A stretch of 64,000 nt of DNA from Williamsia herbipolensis (GCF_000964005.1 NZ_JXYP01000021.1:62001-126000), one strand, 5' to 3'; positions 9,306-21,305 are shown, counted from the stretch's first letter. Numbers and translations are program-made. Notes: a model not told the origin generated them from the sequence alone.

Positions 9306-12300
9306 GTGCCGCCTCCATGATCGCCGAGTCGACGTCGCGACCCTCCGCCTGTGCCATCCGCGCGGCATCGAGCACGCGCTGGTAATCCGTCGGCATCACC
9401 TTCGTGAACGCCTGCGACCGCCGGGGCCAGTCGGCGAGCAGGGACGCACCGACACCCGACCCGGTCAGCGCCGTGTGCCGGGAGATCGTCTCGCGCAGCC
9501 AGGCGAGGTCGTCGGGGTCGGGCCGCTGCAGCGCGACCATCGCGCGGTTGACCTTCGCCGGATCGAGATCGTGCACGAACGCGATACCGCCCGACATCCC
9601 CGCGGCCATGTTGCGTCCGGTGGGTCCGAGGATCACCACCCGTCCCCCGGTCATGTACTCACAGGCGTGGTCGCCCACGCCCTCGACCACGGCGGTGGCA
9701 CCGGAGTTACGCACCGAGAACCGTTCGCCGACGCGGCCGCGCAGGTAGACCTCTCCCGAGGTGGCCCCGTAGAGCAGGGTGTTGCCGGCGATCACCTGGT
9801 CCTCGGCGACGAACGACGCCTCGGGATCGGGCCGCACGATCACGGTGCCCCCGCAGATCCCCTTCCCCACGTAGTCGTTGGCGTCGCCACGCAGGTCGAT
9901 CGTGACACCCGGCGGGAGGAACGCACCGAGCGACTGTCCGGCCGAACCGGTCAGGTTCACCCTGATGGTGTCGGCGGCGAGCCCCGCCGCACCGTAGCGC
10001 CGCGTGACCTCGGCGCCGAGCAGCGTGCCCACGGTCCGGTTCACGTTGCGGACCGGCAGGTCGAGGGTGACCGGGTGCGCGTCCTCGAGTGCCCCCTCGG
10101 CGAGCTGGATGAGCGTCTGGTCGAGGGCCTTGTCGAGCGCGTGGTACTGCTCGCCGGTCCGGCGGCGGGCGCCGGGGACGTCGGGCATCGCGAAGATGGG
10201 CGACAGGTCGATGCCCCTGCTCTTCCAGTGCGCCACACCGTCGGCGGTGTGCAACACGTCGGCCCGCCCGACGGCCTCGTCGATCGACCGGAACCCGAGC
10301 ATCGCGAGGTGTTCGCGGACGTCCTGGGCGATGAAGCGGAAGAAGTTCACGATGTGGTCGGCCTGGCCGGTGAACCGCGCACGCAGCACCGGGTTCTGTG
10401 TGGCGACCCCGACCGGACAGGTGTCGAGGTGGCAGACACGCATCATGATGCAGCCGGCCACGATGAGCGGCGCGGTGGAGAAGCCGAACTCCTCGGCCCC
10501 GAGGAGCGCGGCCACCATCACGTCGCGGCCGGTCCGCAGGGCGCCGTCGCACTGGACGGTGATGCGGTCGCGTAACCCGTTGAGCATCAACGTCTGCTGC
10601 GCGTCGGCCAGACCGATCTCCCACGGTGTGCCCGCGTGTTTCAGCGAGGTCAGGGGCGAGGCGCCGGTCCCGCCGTCGTGACCGGAGATCAACACGACGT
10701 CGGCGTGGGCCTTCGACACCCCCGCCGCGACCGTGCCCACACCGACGGCCGAGACGAGCTTCACGTGGATGCGCGCGTCGGAGTTGGCGTTCTTGAGGTC
10801 GTGGATGAGCTGCGCGAGGTCCTCGATCGAGTAGATGTCGTGGTGCGGGGGCGGTGAGATGAGCGCGACACCGGGCGTGGAATGCCGGGTCTTGGCGATC
10901 CACGGGTACACCTTGTACGCCGGGAGTTGCCCTCCCTCACCGGGTTTCGCACCCTGGGCCATCTTGATCTGGATGTCGGTCGCGTTGGTGAGGTAGTCGC
11001 TGGTCACCCCGAATCGACCGGAGGCGACCTGCTTGACGGCGCTGCGCCGCGCCGGGTCGTACAGCCGGTCGGTGTCCTCGCCGCCCTCGCCGGAGTTCGA
11101 CCGTCCGCCGATCCGGTTCATCGCGATGGCCATCGTCTCGTGGGCCTCGGCGGAGATCGACCCGTAGCTCATCGCCCCGGTGTTGAACCGGGTCATGATC
11201 GACTCCACCGACTCGACCTCGTCGATCGGTACCGGCGAACGGCCACCCGCGCCGTCGCCGGCCGCGACGAAATCGAACAGGCCACGCAGCGTGCCACCCT
11301 CGGCGGAGAGGCGGTTCACCTCGTCGCAGTAGCGCCGGTACACCTCCTGTTTGCCACTGGCGGTCGCGTGCTGCAGCAGGAAGACGGTCTCGGGGGTGAA
11401 CAGGTGCAGCTCGCCCTCGCGGCGGAACTGGTACTCGCCACCGACGTCGAGGCGACGGAAGACCTGCTCGGTGGGGTTGTCGGGGAAGGCGCGGCGGTGT
11501 CGGATCGCCACCTCCTCGGCCAGTTCGGCCAGCCCGACACCCTCGATCCGCGACACCGTGCGCGTGAAGTACTCGGCCACGAGATCCGACGACAGGCCGA
11601 CAGCCTCGAAACACTGTGCGCCGGTGTAGGAGCTGACGGTGGAGATGCCCATCTTGCTCATCACCTTGAGCACACCCTTGCCCAGGGCCAGCAGGTAGTT
11701 GCGCACGGCTCCGGTGGGGGCGACGCCGGTCAGCTCACCCTCGCGGATGAGGTCCTCGATGGACTCGAACGCCAGGTACGGGTTCACCGCCGCGGCCCCG
11801 AATCCGATCAACAGCGCCACATGGTGCACCTCGCGGGCGTCACCGGTCTCGACCACCAGCGCGACCCGCGTGCGCTCCTTGGTGCGCACCAGATGATGGT
11901 GGACCGCCGAGACCGCGAGCAGTGACGGGATCGGGGCATGATCGCGATCGGCCTCGCGGTCGCTGATCACCAGGGTGGAGTGCCCGTCGGCGATGGCCGC
12001 GGACGCGCGGTTCCGCAGATCGTCGAGGGCGCGGGCGAGTGCCTCACCGCCGCCGCCGATCTCGAAGTGCGCCCGCAGGACACGGGCCGACAACCCTCGG
12101 TGATTGCCGTCGTCGTCGATGTGCACGATCTTGGCCAGCTCGTCGTTGTCGAGGACCGGCCACGGCAGCACGATCTGTCGGCACGACGCCGCCGAGGGCT
12201 GCAAGAGGTTGTGTTCGGGGCCCATGACCCGCGCCATCGACGTGACGATCTCCTCGCGGATCGCGTCGAGCGGCGGGTTGGTGACCTGCGCGAAGAGTTC

Positions 12301-13884
12301 GACGAAATAGTCGTAGAGCAGCCGTGACCGGCGGGAGAGCACCGCGACCGGGGTGTCGGTGCCCATCGACCCGAGTGGCTCGGCACCCCCGGCGGCCATG
12401 GGCGTCAACAGGATTCGCAGGTCTTCCTCGGTGTACCCGAACGACACCTGCCTGCGCACGACCGACTCGTGGGTGGGGACGAAGCGAGGTCGGTCGGGAA
12501 GGGTGGCGATCTCGAGGAGTCCGGCGTGCAGCCATTCGGCGTAGGGCGCGGCGGTGATGAGATCGGACTTGATCTCCTCGTCGCCCACGATGCGACCGAT
12601 GGCGGTGTCGACGAGGAACATCCGACCGGGCTCGAGGCGTCCCTTGGCGACGACGTCGTCTTTCGCGACGTCGAGGACACCGGACTCCGACGCGAGTACC
12701 ACACGGCCACTGCGGGTCTGCCACCACCGGCCGGGGCGCAACCCGTTGCGGTCGAGCACCGCACCGACCACGGTGCCGTCGGTGAAGGTGACGCACGCGG
12801 GGCCGTCCCATGCCTCCATCAGCGATCCGTGGAACTGGCAGAACGCCCGCCGGTCGGGGTCCATGTCGGCGACGTTCTCCCAGGCCTCGGGGACCATCAT
12901 CATCACGCTGTGCGCGACGCTGCGACCGCCCAGGTGCAGCAGTTCGAGGACCTCGTCGAGGGACGCGGAATCCGACGCGTCGGGGGTACAGATCGGGAAC
13001 AGTCGCCGCAGATCGCCGGGGATGAGGTCGCTGTCGAGCATCGCCTCCCGTGCGCGCATGCGGTTCCGGTTGCCGCGGACGGTGTTGATCTCGCCGTTGT
13101 GCGCCACGAAGCGGAACGGGTGCGCGAGTGGCCACGAGGGAAAGGTGTTGGTGGAGAAACGCGAATGGACGATGGCGATGGCGCTCTCGCATCGCTCGTC
13201 GCGCAGGTCGGCGTAGTACAGCGGCAACTGGGTGGTGGTGAGCATGCCCTTGTACACCATCGTGCGACTCGACAGGGACGCGAAATACACTCCGCTGCCC
13301 TGCGATTCGATCATGTCGTCGGTCTGCTCGGCGCGCTTGCGCAGGGGATAGACGATGCGGTCGAGATCGATCCCCGCCGGCCGGGGCATGCCCTCGGCGG
13401 TGTCGACCGTCACGAACAGCTGCGCCATGTGCGGCATGCACCCGCGGGCGGTGGCGCCCAGATCGGCCCCGTCGGCGTCGGTCGGCAGGTCGCGCCAGCC
13501 CAGGACGGTGACACCCTCCTCGCCGGCGATCGACTCGATCCTCGCGATCGCCGCGGTGCGCGCGGCCACCTCGACGGGCAGGAAACAGACACCTGCCGCG
13601 TAGGTGTGGTCGCCCGACAGGGCCGGATCGGGAAGGTCGAATCCGGTCTGCGCACGCAGGAGGGCGTCGGGCAGTTGGATCAGGATCCCCGCACCGTCAC
13701 CGCTGTTGGTCTCGGCGCCCGCCGCACCACGGTGGTCGAGGTTCTCGAGCGCGAGCAGGGCGTCGGAGACGATGCCGTGCGAGCGCCGACCGTGGATGTC
13801 GCAGACCATCGCGACGCCGCACGAATCGGACTCGGCGTCGGGATCGTAGAGGCCCTGCGCGGGTGGGAATGCGGAGAACAACAC
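9298..13884 (-). CDS. gltB: glutamate synthase (NADPH) large subunit
   Basis: 1,528 aa from the GTG at 13884. It makes two glutamates from glutamine and 2-oxoglutarate. The amidotransferase nucleophile is the Cys in [10 protein letters not shown] (about residue 23), exposed after removal of a short propeptide, as usual for this family. The central FMN-binding synthase domain contains [35 protein letters not shown] and the 3Fe-4S ligands in [15 protein letters not shown]. The C-terminal GXGXG beta-helix follows. A TTG at 13893 in frame touches the GGAGG motif; the GTG nine bases beyond it is better spaced. In M. tuberculosis gltBD sits elsewhere, so this placement between lgt and pyk differs. 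Confidence 0.96.
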
Positions 13885-14040
13885 CGGTGACAACCTCCAC
13901 GACAGGCCTGGTGGCCATCAGGGATGGGTCCTCAGGACTGCACCGGCCTGCGGGAGATACGGGCTCGCGGACGACTCACAGACCCGCGAATCCCGATGCT
14001 AACACCGCCGTCGCGCCACCGTCGGGTGGATTTCGCCCGG

Positions 14041-15177
14041 TCAGGACGGCGTGCGCGTACCGCTGGTGTCGTCGCTGTCGGTGCTGTCGGCGCCGGGCTC
14101 GTCGGGTTCGGGCGCCGCGTCGCTCCCCGGGGTTTCCGCGGGGTCGGTGTCCACGGGTTCGGTGGCACCGGAGTCGATCTCGTCGGGTTCGGTGACCGTG
14201 GAGTCGGCGGCCTTCGAGTCTGCGCCCTTCGAGTCTGCGCCCTTCGAGTCTGGGGCCGCGGGGTCGGCAGACGCGTCGGTGACAGGGGTCGACTCGGGAC
14301 CGGCGCCGTCGCGATAGATCTCGGCGGGCGATTCGCGGCCCTTGCGGGCGAGGATCACATAGGCGATCGCGCAACAGAAGACGATCACGGCCGTGAAGAC
14401 GTTGATGCGGATGCCGAAGATGTGGGTGGCCTGGTCCTCACGGAGCAGTTCGATGAAGAACCGACCCGCGCAGTACCCGGCGACGTAGAGCGCGAACAGA
14501 CGGCCGTGGCCGATGCGGAACCGGCGGTCGATCACCACGAGTGCGATGACGACGAGGACGTTCCAGATCAGCTCGTAGAGGAACGTCGGTTGCACGACGT
14601 CGACGACGGTGCCGGTCGACGTGCCGTCGATGAGCCCGGGCCCGACATTGCCGTTGCGGTCGACGCGTTCGTAGATCTCCAGGCCCCACGGCAGCGTGGT
14701 GTGCGCGCCGTAGAGTTCCTGGTTGAAGTAGTTGCCCAGCCGACCTATGGCCTGCGCCAACAGGATCGGCGGTCCGATCGCGTCGCCCATCGCCGGCAGC
14801 GAGATGCCGGCGCGGCGCGCCCCGATCCAGGCGCCGAGTGCTCCGAACAGGACCGCACCCCAGATGCCGAGTCCGCCGTCCCAGATCTTGAAGGCGTCGA
14901 TCGGGGTCTTCGGGCCGTCGCCGAAGTACGTCCGCCAGTCGGTCGCCAGGTGGTAGAGACGACCTCCGACGAGTCCGAACGGCACCGCCCAGATCGCGAT
15001 GTCGAGCACCTCACCGTTGCGGCCACCGCGTGCCTGCCAGCGCTTGCTGCCCCACCACACCGCGACGACGATGCCGACGATGATGCACAGCGCGTAGGCC
15101 CGTAACGGGAAACCACCGAGGTACCAGACACCCTGTGAGGGACTCGGGATGTAGGCCAGGACAGCGGGGTCGGTCAC
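14041..15177 (-). CDS. lgt: prolipoprotein diacylglyceryl transferase with long disordered C-terminal tail
   Basis: 378 aa. Lgt is an inner-membrane enzyme that attaches diacylglycerol to the lipobox cysteine of prelipoproteins. About seven membrane segments are visible, with the signature GRLGNYFNQELYG (about residues 142-154) and RFFIELLRED (about 235-244). The conserved enzyme ends near residue 290. The remaining roughly 90 residues are acidic and low-complexity, with SKGAD units repeated and many D, E, S, T and P. Long tails occur in other mycolate actinobacteria, so this is family-consistent but variable. The start GTG overlaps the trpA stop as GTGA. It is the last gene of the his-trp run. 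Confidence 0.94.
   Translation of the reverse strand: MTDPAVLAYIPSPSQGVWYLGGFPLRAYALCIIVGIVVAVWWGSKRWQARGGRNGEVLDIAIWAVPFGLVGGRLYHLATDWRTYFGDGPKTPIDAFKIWDGGLGIWGAVLFGALGAWIGARRAGISLPAMGDAIGPPILLAQAIGRLGNYFNQELYGAHTTLPWGLEIYERVDRNGNVGPGLIDGTSTGTVVDVVQPTFLYELIWNVLVVIALVVIDRRFRIGHGRLFALYVAGYCAGRFFIELLREDQATHIFGIRINVFTAVIVFCCAIAYVILARKGRESPAEIYRDGAGPESTPVTDASADPAAPDSKGADSKGADSKAADSTVTEPDEIDSGATEPVDTDPAETPGSDAAPEPDEPGADSTDSDDTSGTRTPS
14211..14255. repeat. 15-bp tandem repeat, three copies, inside the lgt tail
   Basis: The unit CCTTCGAGTCTGCGC occurs at 14211-14225 and 14226-14240, and again at 14241-14255 with two end changes. It encodes the SKGAD units on the minus strand. The unit length is a multiple of three, so copy-number changes would keep the frame. 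Confidence 0.9.
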
Positions 15178-15971
15178 CGTGCCACAGTAGCCGAACGCAC
15201 TCCCGCGGCCAGCTCCTCGACGAGCGTGGAAACCGCCTCGACGCCGTCGGCGGCCGCACTGACGAGAGCGGATCCGACGATCACGCCGTCGGCGTAGGCG
15301 GCGATCTCGGCCGCCTGCGCGCCGCTGCGCACACCGAGCCCCACGCCGATCGGGATGTCGGAGTGTTCGCGGATCCGCTTGCAGAGGCCGGGGGCGGCGT
15401 TCGACACGGCGTCGCGTGCACCGGTGACGCCCATGGTCGAGGCCGCGTAGACGAAACCACGGCTGGAGTCGACGGTCATCGCCAGGCGTTCCTCCGTCGA
15501 GGACGGCGCGACGAGGAAGATCGGATCGAGGTCGTGCTCACCGGCCGCGGCCAACCAGCCGTCGGCCTCCTCCGGGATGAGGTTGGGGGTGATCAGACCA
15601 CGGCCACCGGCCGCGGCGAGGTCACGGGCGAAGGCGTCGACCCCGTAGCGCAACACAGGATTCCAGTACGACATGACCACCGGGGCTCCCCCGGCGTCGG
15701 CGACCGCCTCGGCCGCGGCGAACACGTCGCGGACCCGGGTGCCCGCGCGCAGCGCCGTGTCGGCGGCGTCCTGGATGGTCGGCCCGTCCATCACCGGGTC
15801 GGAATACGGGATGCCGAGTTCGACGATGTCGCACCCCGATCGCACCAGGGCGCGCACCAGCTGCAACGAGGTCGGGACGTCGGGATAGCCGACGGGCAGA
15901 TAACCGATGAGCGCACTGCGGTTCTCGGCCGAGCACTGCGCGAAGACCGGGGCCAGGCGCGACGCGCTCAC
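15174..15971 (-). CDS. trpA: tryptophan synthase alpha chain
   Basis: 265 aa. It cleaves indole-3-glycerol phosphate to indole and glyceraldehyde 3-phosphate and passes indole to TrpB. It is a TIM barrel with the catalytic Glu in [20 protein letters not shown] and the phosphate-binding glycines in [10 protein letters not shown] and GVIVGSALV. The GTG start at 15971 shares four bases with the trpB stop (GTGA). The stop at 15174 shares four bases with lgt. The longer open frame upstream is trpB read in another frame. Confidence 0.96.
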   Translation of the reverse strand: MSASRLAPVFAQCSAENRSALIGYLPVGYPDVPTSLQLVRALVRSGCDIVELGIPYSDPVMDGPTIQDAADTALRAGTRVRDVFAAAEAVADAGGAPVVMSYWNPVLRYGVDAFARDLAAAGGRGLITPNLIPEEADGWLAAAGEHDLDPIFLVAPSSTEERLAMTVDSSRGFVYAASTMGVTGARDAVSNAAPGLCKRIREHSDIPIGVGLGVRSGAQAAEIAAYADGVIVGSALVSAAADGVEAVSTLVEELAAGVRSATVAR

Positions 15972-17347
15972 GGGGTGATGCCCGGGGCCGGCGGCTGCGC
16001 CTCGGACGTGGTGCCCGCTGTGGCGTCGGCCGCTGTGGTGTCGGCCTTGGAGGGGTCGCCGAGGGTGGTGCCACTGCCGTCGCTGCCGGCCGGCTTGTCG
16101 AGCAGTCCGAACCAGCGCGCGGCGGTGTCGACGTCCTTGTCCCCGCGGCCGGACAGGTTGACCACGATGACGGCGCCCGCACCGAGTTCGGCGCCGAGTT
16201 CGATGGCGCCCGCGACGGCGTGGGCGGACTCGATGGCCGGGATGATGCCCTCGGTCTTGCTCAGCACCGACAGTGCGTCCATGGCGGCGGTGTCGGTGAC
16301 CGGGCGGTACTCGGCCCGACCGGTCTCCAACAGGTGGGCGTGCTCGGGACCGACACCGGGGTAGTCGAGACCCGCGGAGATGGAGTGCGACTCGATGGTC
16401 TGGCCGTCGTCGTCCTGCAGCAGGTAGGAGTAGGCGCCCTGGAAGGCGCCGGGGGTGCCGCCGGCGAAGGTCGCGGCGTGCCGTCCGGACTCGACGCCGT
16501 CGCCGGCCGCCTCGAAACCGACCAGGCGAACGTCGGCGTCGGCGATGAACGGGTGGAAGATGCCGATCGCGTTGGATCCGCCGCCGACGCAGGCCACGAC
16601 GGCGTCGGGCAGCGCACCGGTCTGTTCGAGGATCTGTGCGCGGGCCTCGAGTCCGACGATGCGCTGCAGATCGCGCACCATCAGCGGGAACGGATGGGGG
16701 CCGGCCGCGGTGCCGAAGCAGTAATACGTGGTGTGCGCGTTGGTGACCCAGTCGCGCATGGCCTCGTTGATCGCGTCCTTGAGGGTGGCCGAACCGTTGT
16801 CGACGGCGATGACCGACGCACCGAGAAGTCGCATGCGGGCCACGTTGAGCGCCTGTCGTTCGGTGTCGACGCGACCCATGTAGACGATGCACTCGAGGCC
16901 GAGCAGCGCGCAGGCGGTCGCCGTGGCGACGCCGTGCTGACCGGCACCGGTCTCGGCGATGACGCGCGTCTTGCCCATCCTCTGGGCGAGCAGCGCCTGA
17001 CCGATCACGTTGTTGATCTTGTGCGAACCGGTGTGGTTCAGGTCCTCACGCTTGAGGAAGATACGGGCGCCACCGGCGGCGGCGCTCAGCCGTGTCGCCT
17101 CGAACAGCGGCGAAGGCCGACCGCTGTAGTCGCGCTGCAGGCGGTCGAGTTCGGCGAGGAAGTCGTCGTCGCTGCGGACCTTCTCGTAGGTCGTCGTCAC
17201 CTCGTCGATCACGGCCATCAACGCCTCGGGCACGTGCCGACCGCCGAAGCTGCCGAAGTATCCGCGGGCGTCGGGGTCGAAGGCGGTGCGCTCGGACAGG
17301 CCCACGCTGGCGGTGGGGAAAGGACGTGCGGCGTGCTCGGTGGACAC
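15968..17347 (-). CDS. trpB: tryptophan synthase beta chain with low-complexity C-terminal extension
   Basis: 459 aa. It condenses indole with serine using PLP. The PLP lysine is in [19 protein letters not shown] (about residue 105). The phosphate-binding loop is [12 protein letters not shown]. Typical TrpB proteins are about 400-420 aa. Here about 40 extra residues after [10 protein letters not shown] are rich in A, D, G, S and T and look disordered. The start is a GTG at 17347, 3 nt after the trpC stop. Confidence 0.96.
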   Translation of the reverse strand: MSTEHAARPFPTASVGLSERTAFDPDARGYFGSFGGRHVPEALMAVIDEVTTTYEKVRSDDDFLAELDRLQRDYSGRPSPLFEATRLSAAAGGARIFLKREDLNHTGSHKINNVIGQALLAQRMGKTRVIAETGAGQHGVATATACALLGLECIVYMGRVDTERQALNVARMRLLGASVIAVDNGSATLKDAINEAMRDWVTNAHTTYYCFGTAAGPHPFPLMVRDLQRIVGLEARAQILEQTGALPDAVVACVGGGSNAIGIFHPFIADADVRLVGFEAAGDGVESGRHAATFAGGTPGAFQGAYSYLLQDDDGQTIESHSISAGLDYPGVGPEHAHLLETGRAEYRPVTDTAAMDALSVLSKTEGIIPAIESAHAVAGAIELGAELGAGAVIVVNLSGRGDKDVDTAARWFGLLDKPAGSDGSGTTLGDPSKADTTAADATAGTTSEAQPPAPGITP

Positions 17348-17350
17348 CGG

Positions 17351-18169
17351 TCAGCGCACCGGCTTCGGGCACGACGGGTGCGTCCCGGCGGTGACGAGCT
17401 CGCGTACCGCGGCACGGGGGTCACCGCTGGTGACCAGTCCTTCGCCGACGAGCACGGCGTCGGCACCCGCGCCGGCGTAGGCCAGCAGGTCTGCCGTGCC
17501 GCGGACACCCGACTCGGCGATGCGGATGGTCTCGGTGGGCAGCCCCGGTGCGATGCGCGCGAAGGTGTCGGTGTCGACCTCGAGGGTCTTGAGGTTGCGT
17601 GCGTTGACACCCACGACCGAGGCCCCGGCCTCGAGGGCGCGGTCGGCCTCCTCCTCGGTGTGCACCTCGACGAGCGCGGTCATGCCCAGCGACTCGGTCC
17701 GGTCGAGCAGCGAGGCGAGGACGTTCTGTTCGAGCGCGGCCACGATCAGCAGGATGACGTCGGCGCCGTGGGCCCGCGCCTCGTGGATCTGGTACGGCCC
17801 GACGATGAAGTCCTTGCGCAACACGGGGATCTGCACCGCCGCGCGGACCGCGTCGAGATCGTCGAGGGAACCGCCGAAGCGACGTCCCTCGGTGAGCACG
17901 CTGATGATGCGCGCGCCGCCGCTCTCGTAGGCCTGGGCGAGGGCGGCGGGGTCGGCGATGGCGGCGAGATCGCCGCGCGACGGGCTGGCCCGCTTCGCCT
18001 CGGCGATGACGCCGATGCCGGTCTCGCGCAACGCGGCTGCTGCGTCACGCGGATCGGGGGCGGCGGCGGAGGCGACCTTCACGGCGGCGAAATCGAGCAC
18101 CGCCTCGCGGGCGGCGACATCGGCCTTCACCCCGTCGATGATCGAGTCGAGGACAGTCGGCGTACTCAT
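17351..18169 (-). CDS. trpC: indole-3-glycerol phosphate synthase
   Basis: 272 aa, single-domain TrpC without the TrpF fusion found in enterobacteria. It closes the ring of carboxyphenylamino-deoxyribulose phosphate. Motifs are [12 protein letters not shown] with the catalytic Glu and Lys, [13 protein letters not shown] with the catalytic Lys, [14 protein letters not shown] and IAESGVRG. The ATG at 18169 has GGAAGGGGG upstream. A 129-nt gap separates it from the Trp membrane protein gene, the largest gap in the his-trp run. That gap may hold an internal promoter, but I could not define one. Confidence 0.96.
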   Translation of the reverse strand: MSTPTVLDSIIDGVKADVAAREAVLDFAAVKVASAAAPDPRDAAAALRETGIGVIAEAKRASPSRGDLAAIADPAALAQAYESGGARIISVLTEGRRFGGSLDDLDAVRAAVQIPVLRKDFIVGPYQIHEARAHGADVILLIVAALEQNVLASLLDRTESLGMTALVEVHTEEEADRALEAGASVVGVNARNLKTLEVDTDTFARIAPGLPTETIRIAESGVRGTADLLAYAGAGADAVLVGEGLVTSGDPRAAVRELVTAGTHPSCPKPVR

Positions 18170-18298
18170 GGGTGCGCGGCCCCCTTCCGGCGGTGACGGG
18201 CGGGAATCGGTGGGTGGTCCACGTCATCCGGTGTTCGCATCAGGGTATCCCGCCAACCGGAGTCGCCCCTCAGGCGGGGTGGGCTCGGGTCGCAGGTG

Positions 18299-19135
18299 TC
18301 AGCGGGTCGACCGACCGGGGTCGTCGTCGCTGGTGGACGGCCCGCCACTGCGACCGTCCGGTCGTATCCGGGTCGGGTCGGCGCCGTTGTCGAGGGCGTC
18401 CCACAGCATGCGCTCGGTGAGATCGTCGTCCGGTCCGTCGGCCGCCGCGGGTATCTGCGTACCGGGTGTCTTCGCGGGGTCGGCGGTCCGGTCGCGGTCG
18501 GCGAACACCTTCTCCTCGAGTTCGGCGCGACGTGCGGCGGGCGAGCGGTACTTCGACGACATCGGCGCTGCGCCCCGCGCCCCCCGCAGCAGGACCACCG
18601 CGGCCGCCACGGCGAGCAACCCACCGATGAACACGACGATCGCCGCCTGGTCGTGGGTGTCGACCGACACCACCTGGTAGCGGCCGGGCACGTCGACGGC
18701 CTTGGCGGCGTAGGCGCCCGGGTTGTCGCCGGTGAGCAGCGAGATGGCGGGCAGCACCCCGAGGATGCCGATGAGGGCGACGATGAGCGCCGTGATCCGC
18801 AGCGCCCAGCCGCGCAACGACACCGCCGCCGCGATCGCCGCGACGAGCACGATGGCCACCGGCGTGAGCCAGGGACTCCAGTCGGATCCGTGGACGGTGA
18901 AACCGCGTTCGGGACCGAGTCCGTCGCTGGTGGACAGCGACGCCCACGTCAGTCGCGAGGCGGCCCACAGCGCCGCGGCCGCGGCGGCCAACAGGATCGA
19001 CGCGGTGGTCAGCGTCCGGCGGCGATGCGCACGTTCGGCGGCCGCGACGTCGACGGTGCCGGACCCGGCACGCGGGTCGGGCTCGTCGGTCGGCTGCCGG
19101 TCTGGGGTGTGGGGCTGGTCGGGCGTCTCGGTCAT
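18299..19135 (-). CDS. Trp-operon-associated membrane protein (TIGR02234 family)
   Basis: 278 aa. Four hydrophobic segments are evident: [48 protein letters not shown] and [19 protein letters not shown]. They are followed by a charged cytoplasmic tail of about 80 residues. The family is found between trpE and trpC across mycolate actinobacteria (Rv1610 in M. tuberculosis) and has no established function. The ATG at 19135 overlaps the trpE stop as ATGA, so the two are translationally coupled. Confidence 0.88.
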   Translation of the reverse strand: MTETPDQPHTPDRQPTDEPDPRAGSGTVDVAAAERAHRRRTLTTASILLAAAAAALWAASRLTWASLSTSDGLGPERGFTVHGSDWSPWLTPVAIVLVAAIAAAVSLRGWALRITALIVALIGILGVLPAISLLTGDNPGAYAAKAVDVPGRYQVVSVDTHDQAAIVVFIGGLLAVAAAVVLLRGARGAAPMSSKYRSPAARRAELEEKVFADRDRTADPAKTPGTQIPAAADGPDDDLTERMLWDALDNGADPTRIRPDGRSGGPSTSDDDPGRSTR

Positions 19136-20766
19136 GACGTGTGGTCGCGCTCCTCGCTGGTGGTCGTCCGGTCGGGGCCGGCGCCCGGTTCGTCGGTCGA
19201 GGCGCCGTCGACGCGACGCATGGTCTGCGCCGCGGCGACCGCGGAGAGCACGGTGCGTGCCTTGTTGCGCGCCTCGTTGAACTCGTAGACGGGGTCGCTG
19301 TCGGCGACCACACCGCCGCCCGCCTGCACGTACGCGGTGCCGTCCGCCATCACCGCGGTGCGGATGGCGATCGCGGTGTCGGCGTCGCCGGCGAAATCGA
19401 GGTACCCCACGATCCCGCCGTAGAGGCCTCGTCGGGTCTGCTCGTGTTCGTCGATCAGCTCCATCGCCCGCACCTTGGGCGCGCCGGTCAGGGTCCCCGC
19501 GGGGAAGCACGCCGACACCGCGTCGAGGGCGGTGGCGTCCTCGCGCAGACGTCCGGTCACCGTCGACACCAGATGCATCACGTGGCTGTAGCGCTCGATG
19601 TGCCGGTAGTCGTGCACCGTGACCGTTCCCGGCTCACACACCCGGCCCAGGTCGTTGCGTCCGAGGTCGACGAGCATGAGGTGCTCGGAGTTCTCCTTCT
19701 CGTCGGCGAGGAGGTCCTTGGCCAGCAGCACGTCCTCCTCCTCGGTCGCACCGCGCCACCGGGTACCCGCGATCGGATGTGTGGTGGCGACCTGGTCGTG
19801 GACGGTCACCAGCGCCTCGGGGCTCGACCCGACGACGGTGAACGGATCGCGTCCGCCGTGCTCGGCGCCGATACCTGGGACCCGCAGGAGGTACATGTAC
19901 GGACTCGGGTTCGATGCGCGCAGCACCCGGTAGACGTCGATGGGATCGGCGTCGGTGGTCATCTCGAACCGCATCGACGGCACCACCTGGAAGGCCTCAC
20001 CCGCCTCGATCTCGCCGACCAGGGCGGTGACGACGGTGCCGTACTCCTCCTGGGTGCGTTGGCTGCGGTACTCCGGGTCGGGCGTGGCGAAGGTCGACAC
20101 GGTCGACGGTGTCGGTGCCGCCAGGTCCGCGGTCATGCGGTCGAGGCGCACGACGGCGTCGTCGTAGGCGGCGTCGACGCGGTCGTCGGAGCCGTCGAAG
20201 TTGATGGCGTTGGCGATGAGGGTGATCGCGCCCTCGTGATGGTCGACGGCCGCGATGTCGGCGGCGAGCAACATCATCATCTCCGGCAGGTGCAGGTCGT
20301 CGATCGTGGTGTCGGGCAGCTTCTCGAGTCGCCGGACCGCGTCGTAGGCCAGATATCCGACGAAACCGCCGGTGAGGGGAGGCATACCGGGCAGCCGGTC
20401 GGTGGCGAGCAACCGTAGCGACTCCGCGAGTGCCACCAGCGGATCGCCGTCGAGGGGCGCGCCGTCGGGGACCGTGCCCCACCAGTGCGCCTGACCGTCG
20501 ACGACGGTCAGCGCCGCCGGTGAATTGACGCCGATGAACGACCACCGCGACCACGAACGACCGTTCTCGGCCGACTCCAGCAGGAAGGTGCCGGGCCGGT
20601 CACCGGCGAGCTTGCGGTAGGCCGACAACGGCGTCTCGGAATCGGCGAGGACCTTGCGGGTGACGGGGACGACGCGATGATCACGCGCGAGTTCGACGAA
20701 CACCTCGCGCGGGGTGGTCCCGTCGGTCGGGTGACGTCGCGAGGTCGGGCGGGTCGAGGTGGGCAC
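19132..20766 (-). CDS. trpE: anthranilate synthase component I
   Basis: 544 aa. It converts chorismate to anthranilate with ammonia from TrpG, which is not encoded in this window. The N-terminal tryptophan-binding element LLESAE is present (about residue 60), so feedback inhibition is likely. The catalytic C-terminal domain shows [48 protein letters not shown] and [11 protein letters not shown]. The gene starts 3 nt after the tautomerase stop. The extra tail after the chorismate-binding domain is short and acidic. Confidence 0.96.
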   Translation of the reverse strand: MPTSTRPTSRRHPTDGTTPREVFVELARDHRVVPVTRKVLADSETPLSAYRKLAGDRPGTFLLESAENGRSWSRWSFIGVNSPAALTVVDGQAHWWGTVPDGAPLDGDPLVALAESLRLLATDRLPGMPPLTGGFVGYLAYDAVRRLEKLPDTTIDDLHLPEMMMLLAADIAAVDHHEGAITLIANAINFDGSDDRVDAAYDDAVVRLDRMTADLAAPTPSTVSTFATPDPEYRSQRTQEEYGTVVTALVGEIEAGEAFQVVPSMRFEMTTDADPIDVYRVLRASNPSPYMYLLRVPGIGAEHGGRDPFTVVGSSPEALVTVHDQVATTHPIAGTRWRGATEEEDVLLAKDLLADEKENSEHLMLVDLGRNDLGRVCEPGTVTVHDYRHIERYSHVMHLVSTVTGRLREDATALDAVSACFPAGTLTGAPKVRAMELIDEHEQTRRGLYGGIVGYLDFAGDADTAIAIRTAVMADGTAYVQAGGGVVADSDPVYEFNEARNKARTVLSAVAAAQTMRRVDGASTDEPGAGPDRTTTSEERDHTS

Positions 20767-20769
20767 GCC

Positions 20770-20952
20770 CTATTGTCCCAGCGGTTCCCCGCCGACGCCC
20801 CAGTGGGACCGGGGGACCTCGGTGATGGTGACCCACACCGAGTCGGGATCCTTGCCGGTGGCCTTGGCGTAGGCCTCGGTGACCGCGGCGATGGTCTCGC
20901 GCTTCACGCGGTCACTGGATCCGGGGGTCTGCGAGATCTGGATGAGGGGCAT
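20770..20952 (-). CDS. 4-oxalocrotonate tautomerase-family protein
   Basis: 60 aa with Pro directly after the initiator Met ([11 protein letters not shown]), the catalytic base of this superfamily once Met is removed. The mid-section GKDPDSVWVTITEVPRSHWG is typical of small single-domain tautomerases. Substrate is unknown. It lies between hisI and trpE. Its ATG overlaps the hisI stop by one base (TGATG), and trpE starts 3 nt after its stop, so it is translated as part of the his-trp run. The open frame extends upstream to 20994, but the conserved Pro-1 decides the start. Confidence 0.88.
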   Translation of the reverse strand: MPLIQISQTPGSSDRVKRETIAAVTEAYAKATGKDPDSVWVTITEVPRSHWGVGGEPLGQ

Positions 20953-21305
20953 CAGGGGCCTTTCACGTCGAGTGCGCGCGACGGGTCGAAACAACTGTGC
21001 GTCCCGGTGTGACAGGCGGGACCGGTCTGGTCGACGATCACCAGCAGGGCGTCACCGTCACAGTCCAGCCGCACCTCGTGCACGGCCTGGACGTGTCCGC
21101 TGGTCTCCCCCTTCACCCAGTATTCCCGGCGTGAGCGCGACCAGTAGGTGGCCCGACCGGTGGCCAGCGTCCGCGCCAGCGCCTCGGCGTCCATCCAGGC
21201 GAGCATCAGCACCTCGCCGGTGGAACGCTCCTGCACCACCGCGGCGACCAGACCGTCGTCGGTGCGGCGCAACCGCTGTTCTATGGCCGGGTCGAGGCCG
21301 CTCAC
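20952..21305 (-). CDS. hisI: phosphoribosyl-AMP cyclohydrolase
   Basis: 117 aa, cyclohydrolase only. The HisE pyrophosphohydrolase domain is absent, as usual in actinobacteria. Motifs are [12 protein letters not shown], the [20 protein letters not shown] loop, [20 protein letters not shown] and HTGTHSCF, which carry the Asp and Cys metal ligands. The start GTG overlaps the hisF stop as GTGA. Confidence 0.96.
   Translation of the reverse strand: MSGLDPAIEQRLRRTDDGLVAAVVQERSTGEVLMLAWMDAEALARTLATGRATYWSRSRREYWVKGETSGHVQAVHEVRLDCDGDALLVIVDQTGPACHTGTHSCFDPSRALDVKGP

Noticed and set aside
13885-13893. TTG start for gltB at 13893
   Set aside because: It directly abuts the GGAGG ribosome-binding sequence; the GTG at 13884 has proper spacing and gives the usual N-terminus.
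18170-18298. Attenuator or T-box leader before trpC
   Set aside because: I found no run of Trp codons in a short leader frame, no T-box signature and no convincing pair of competing hairpins.
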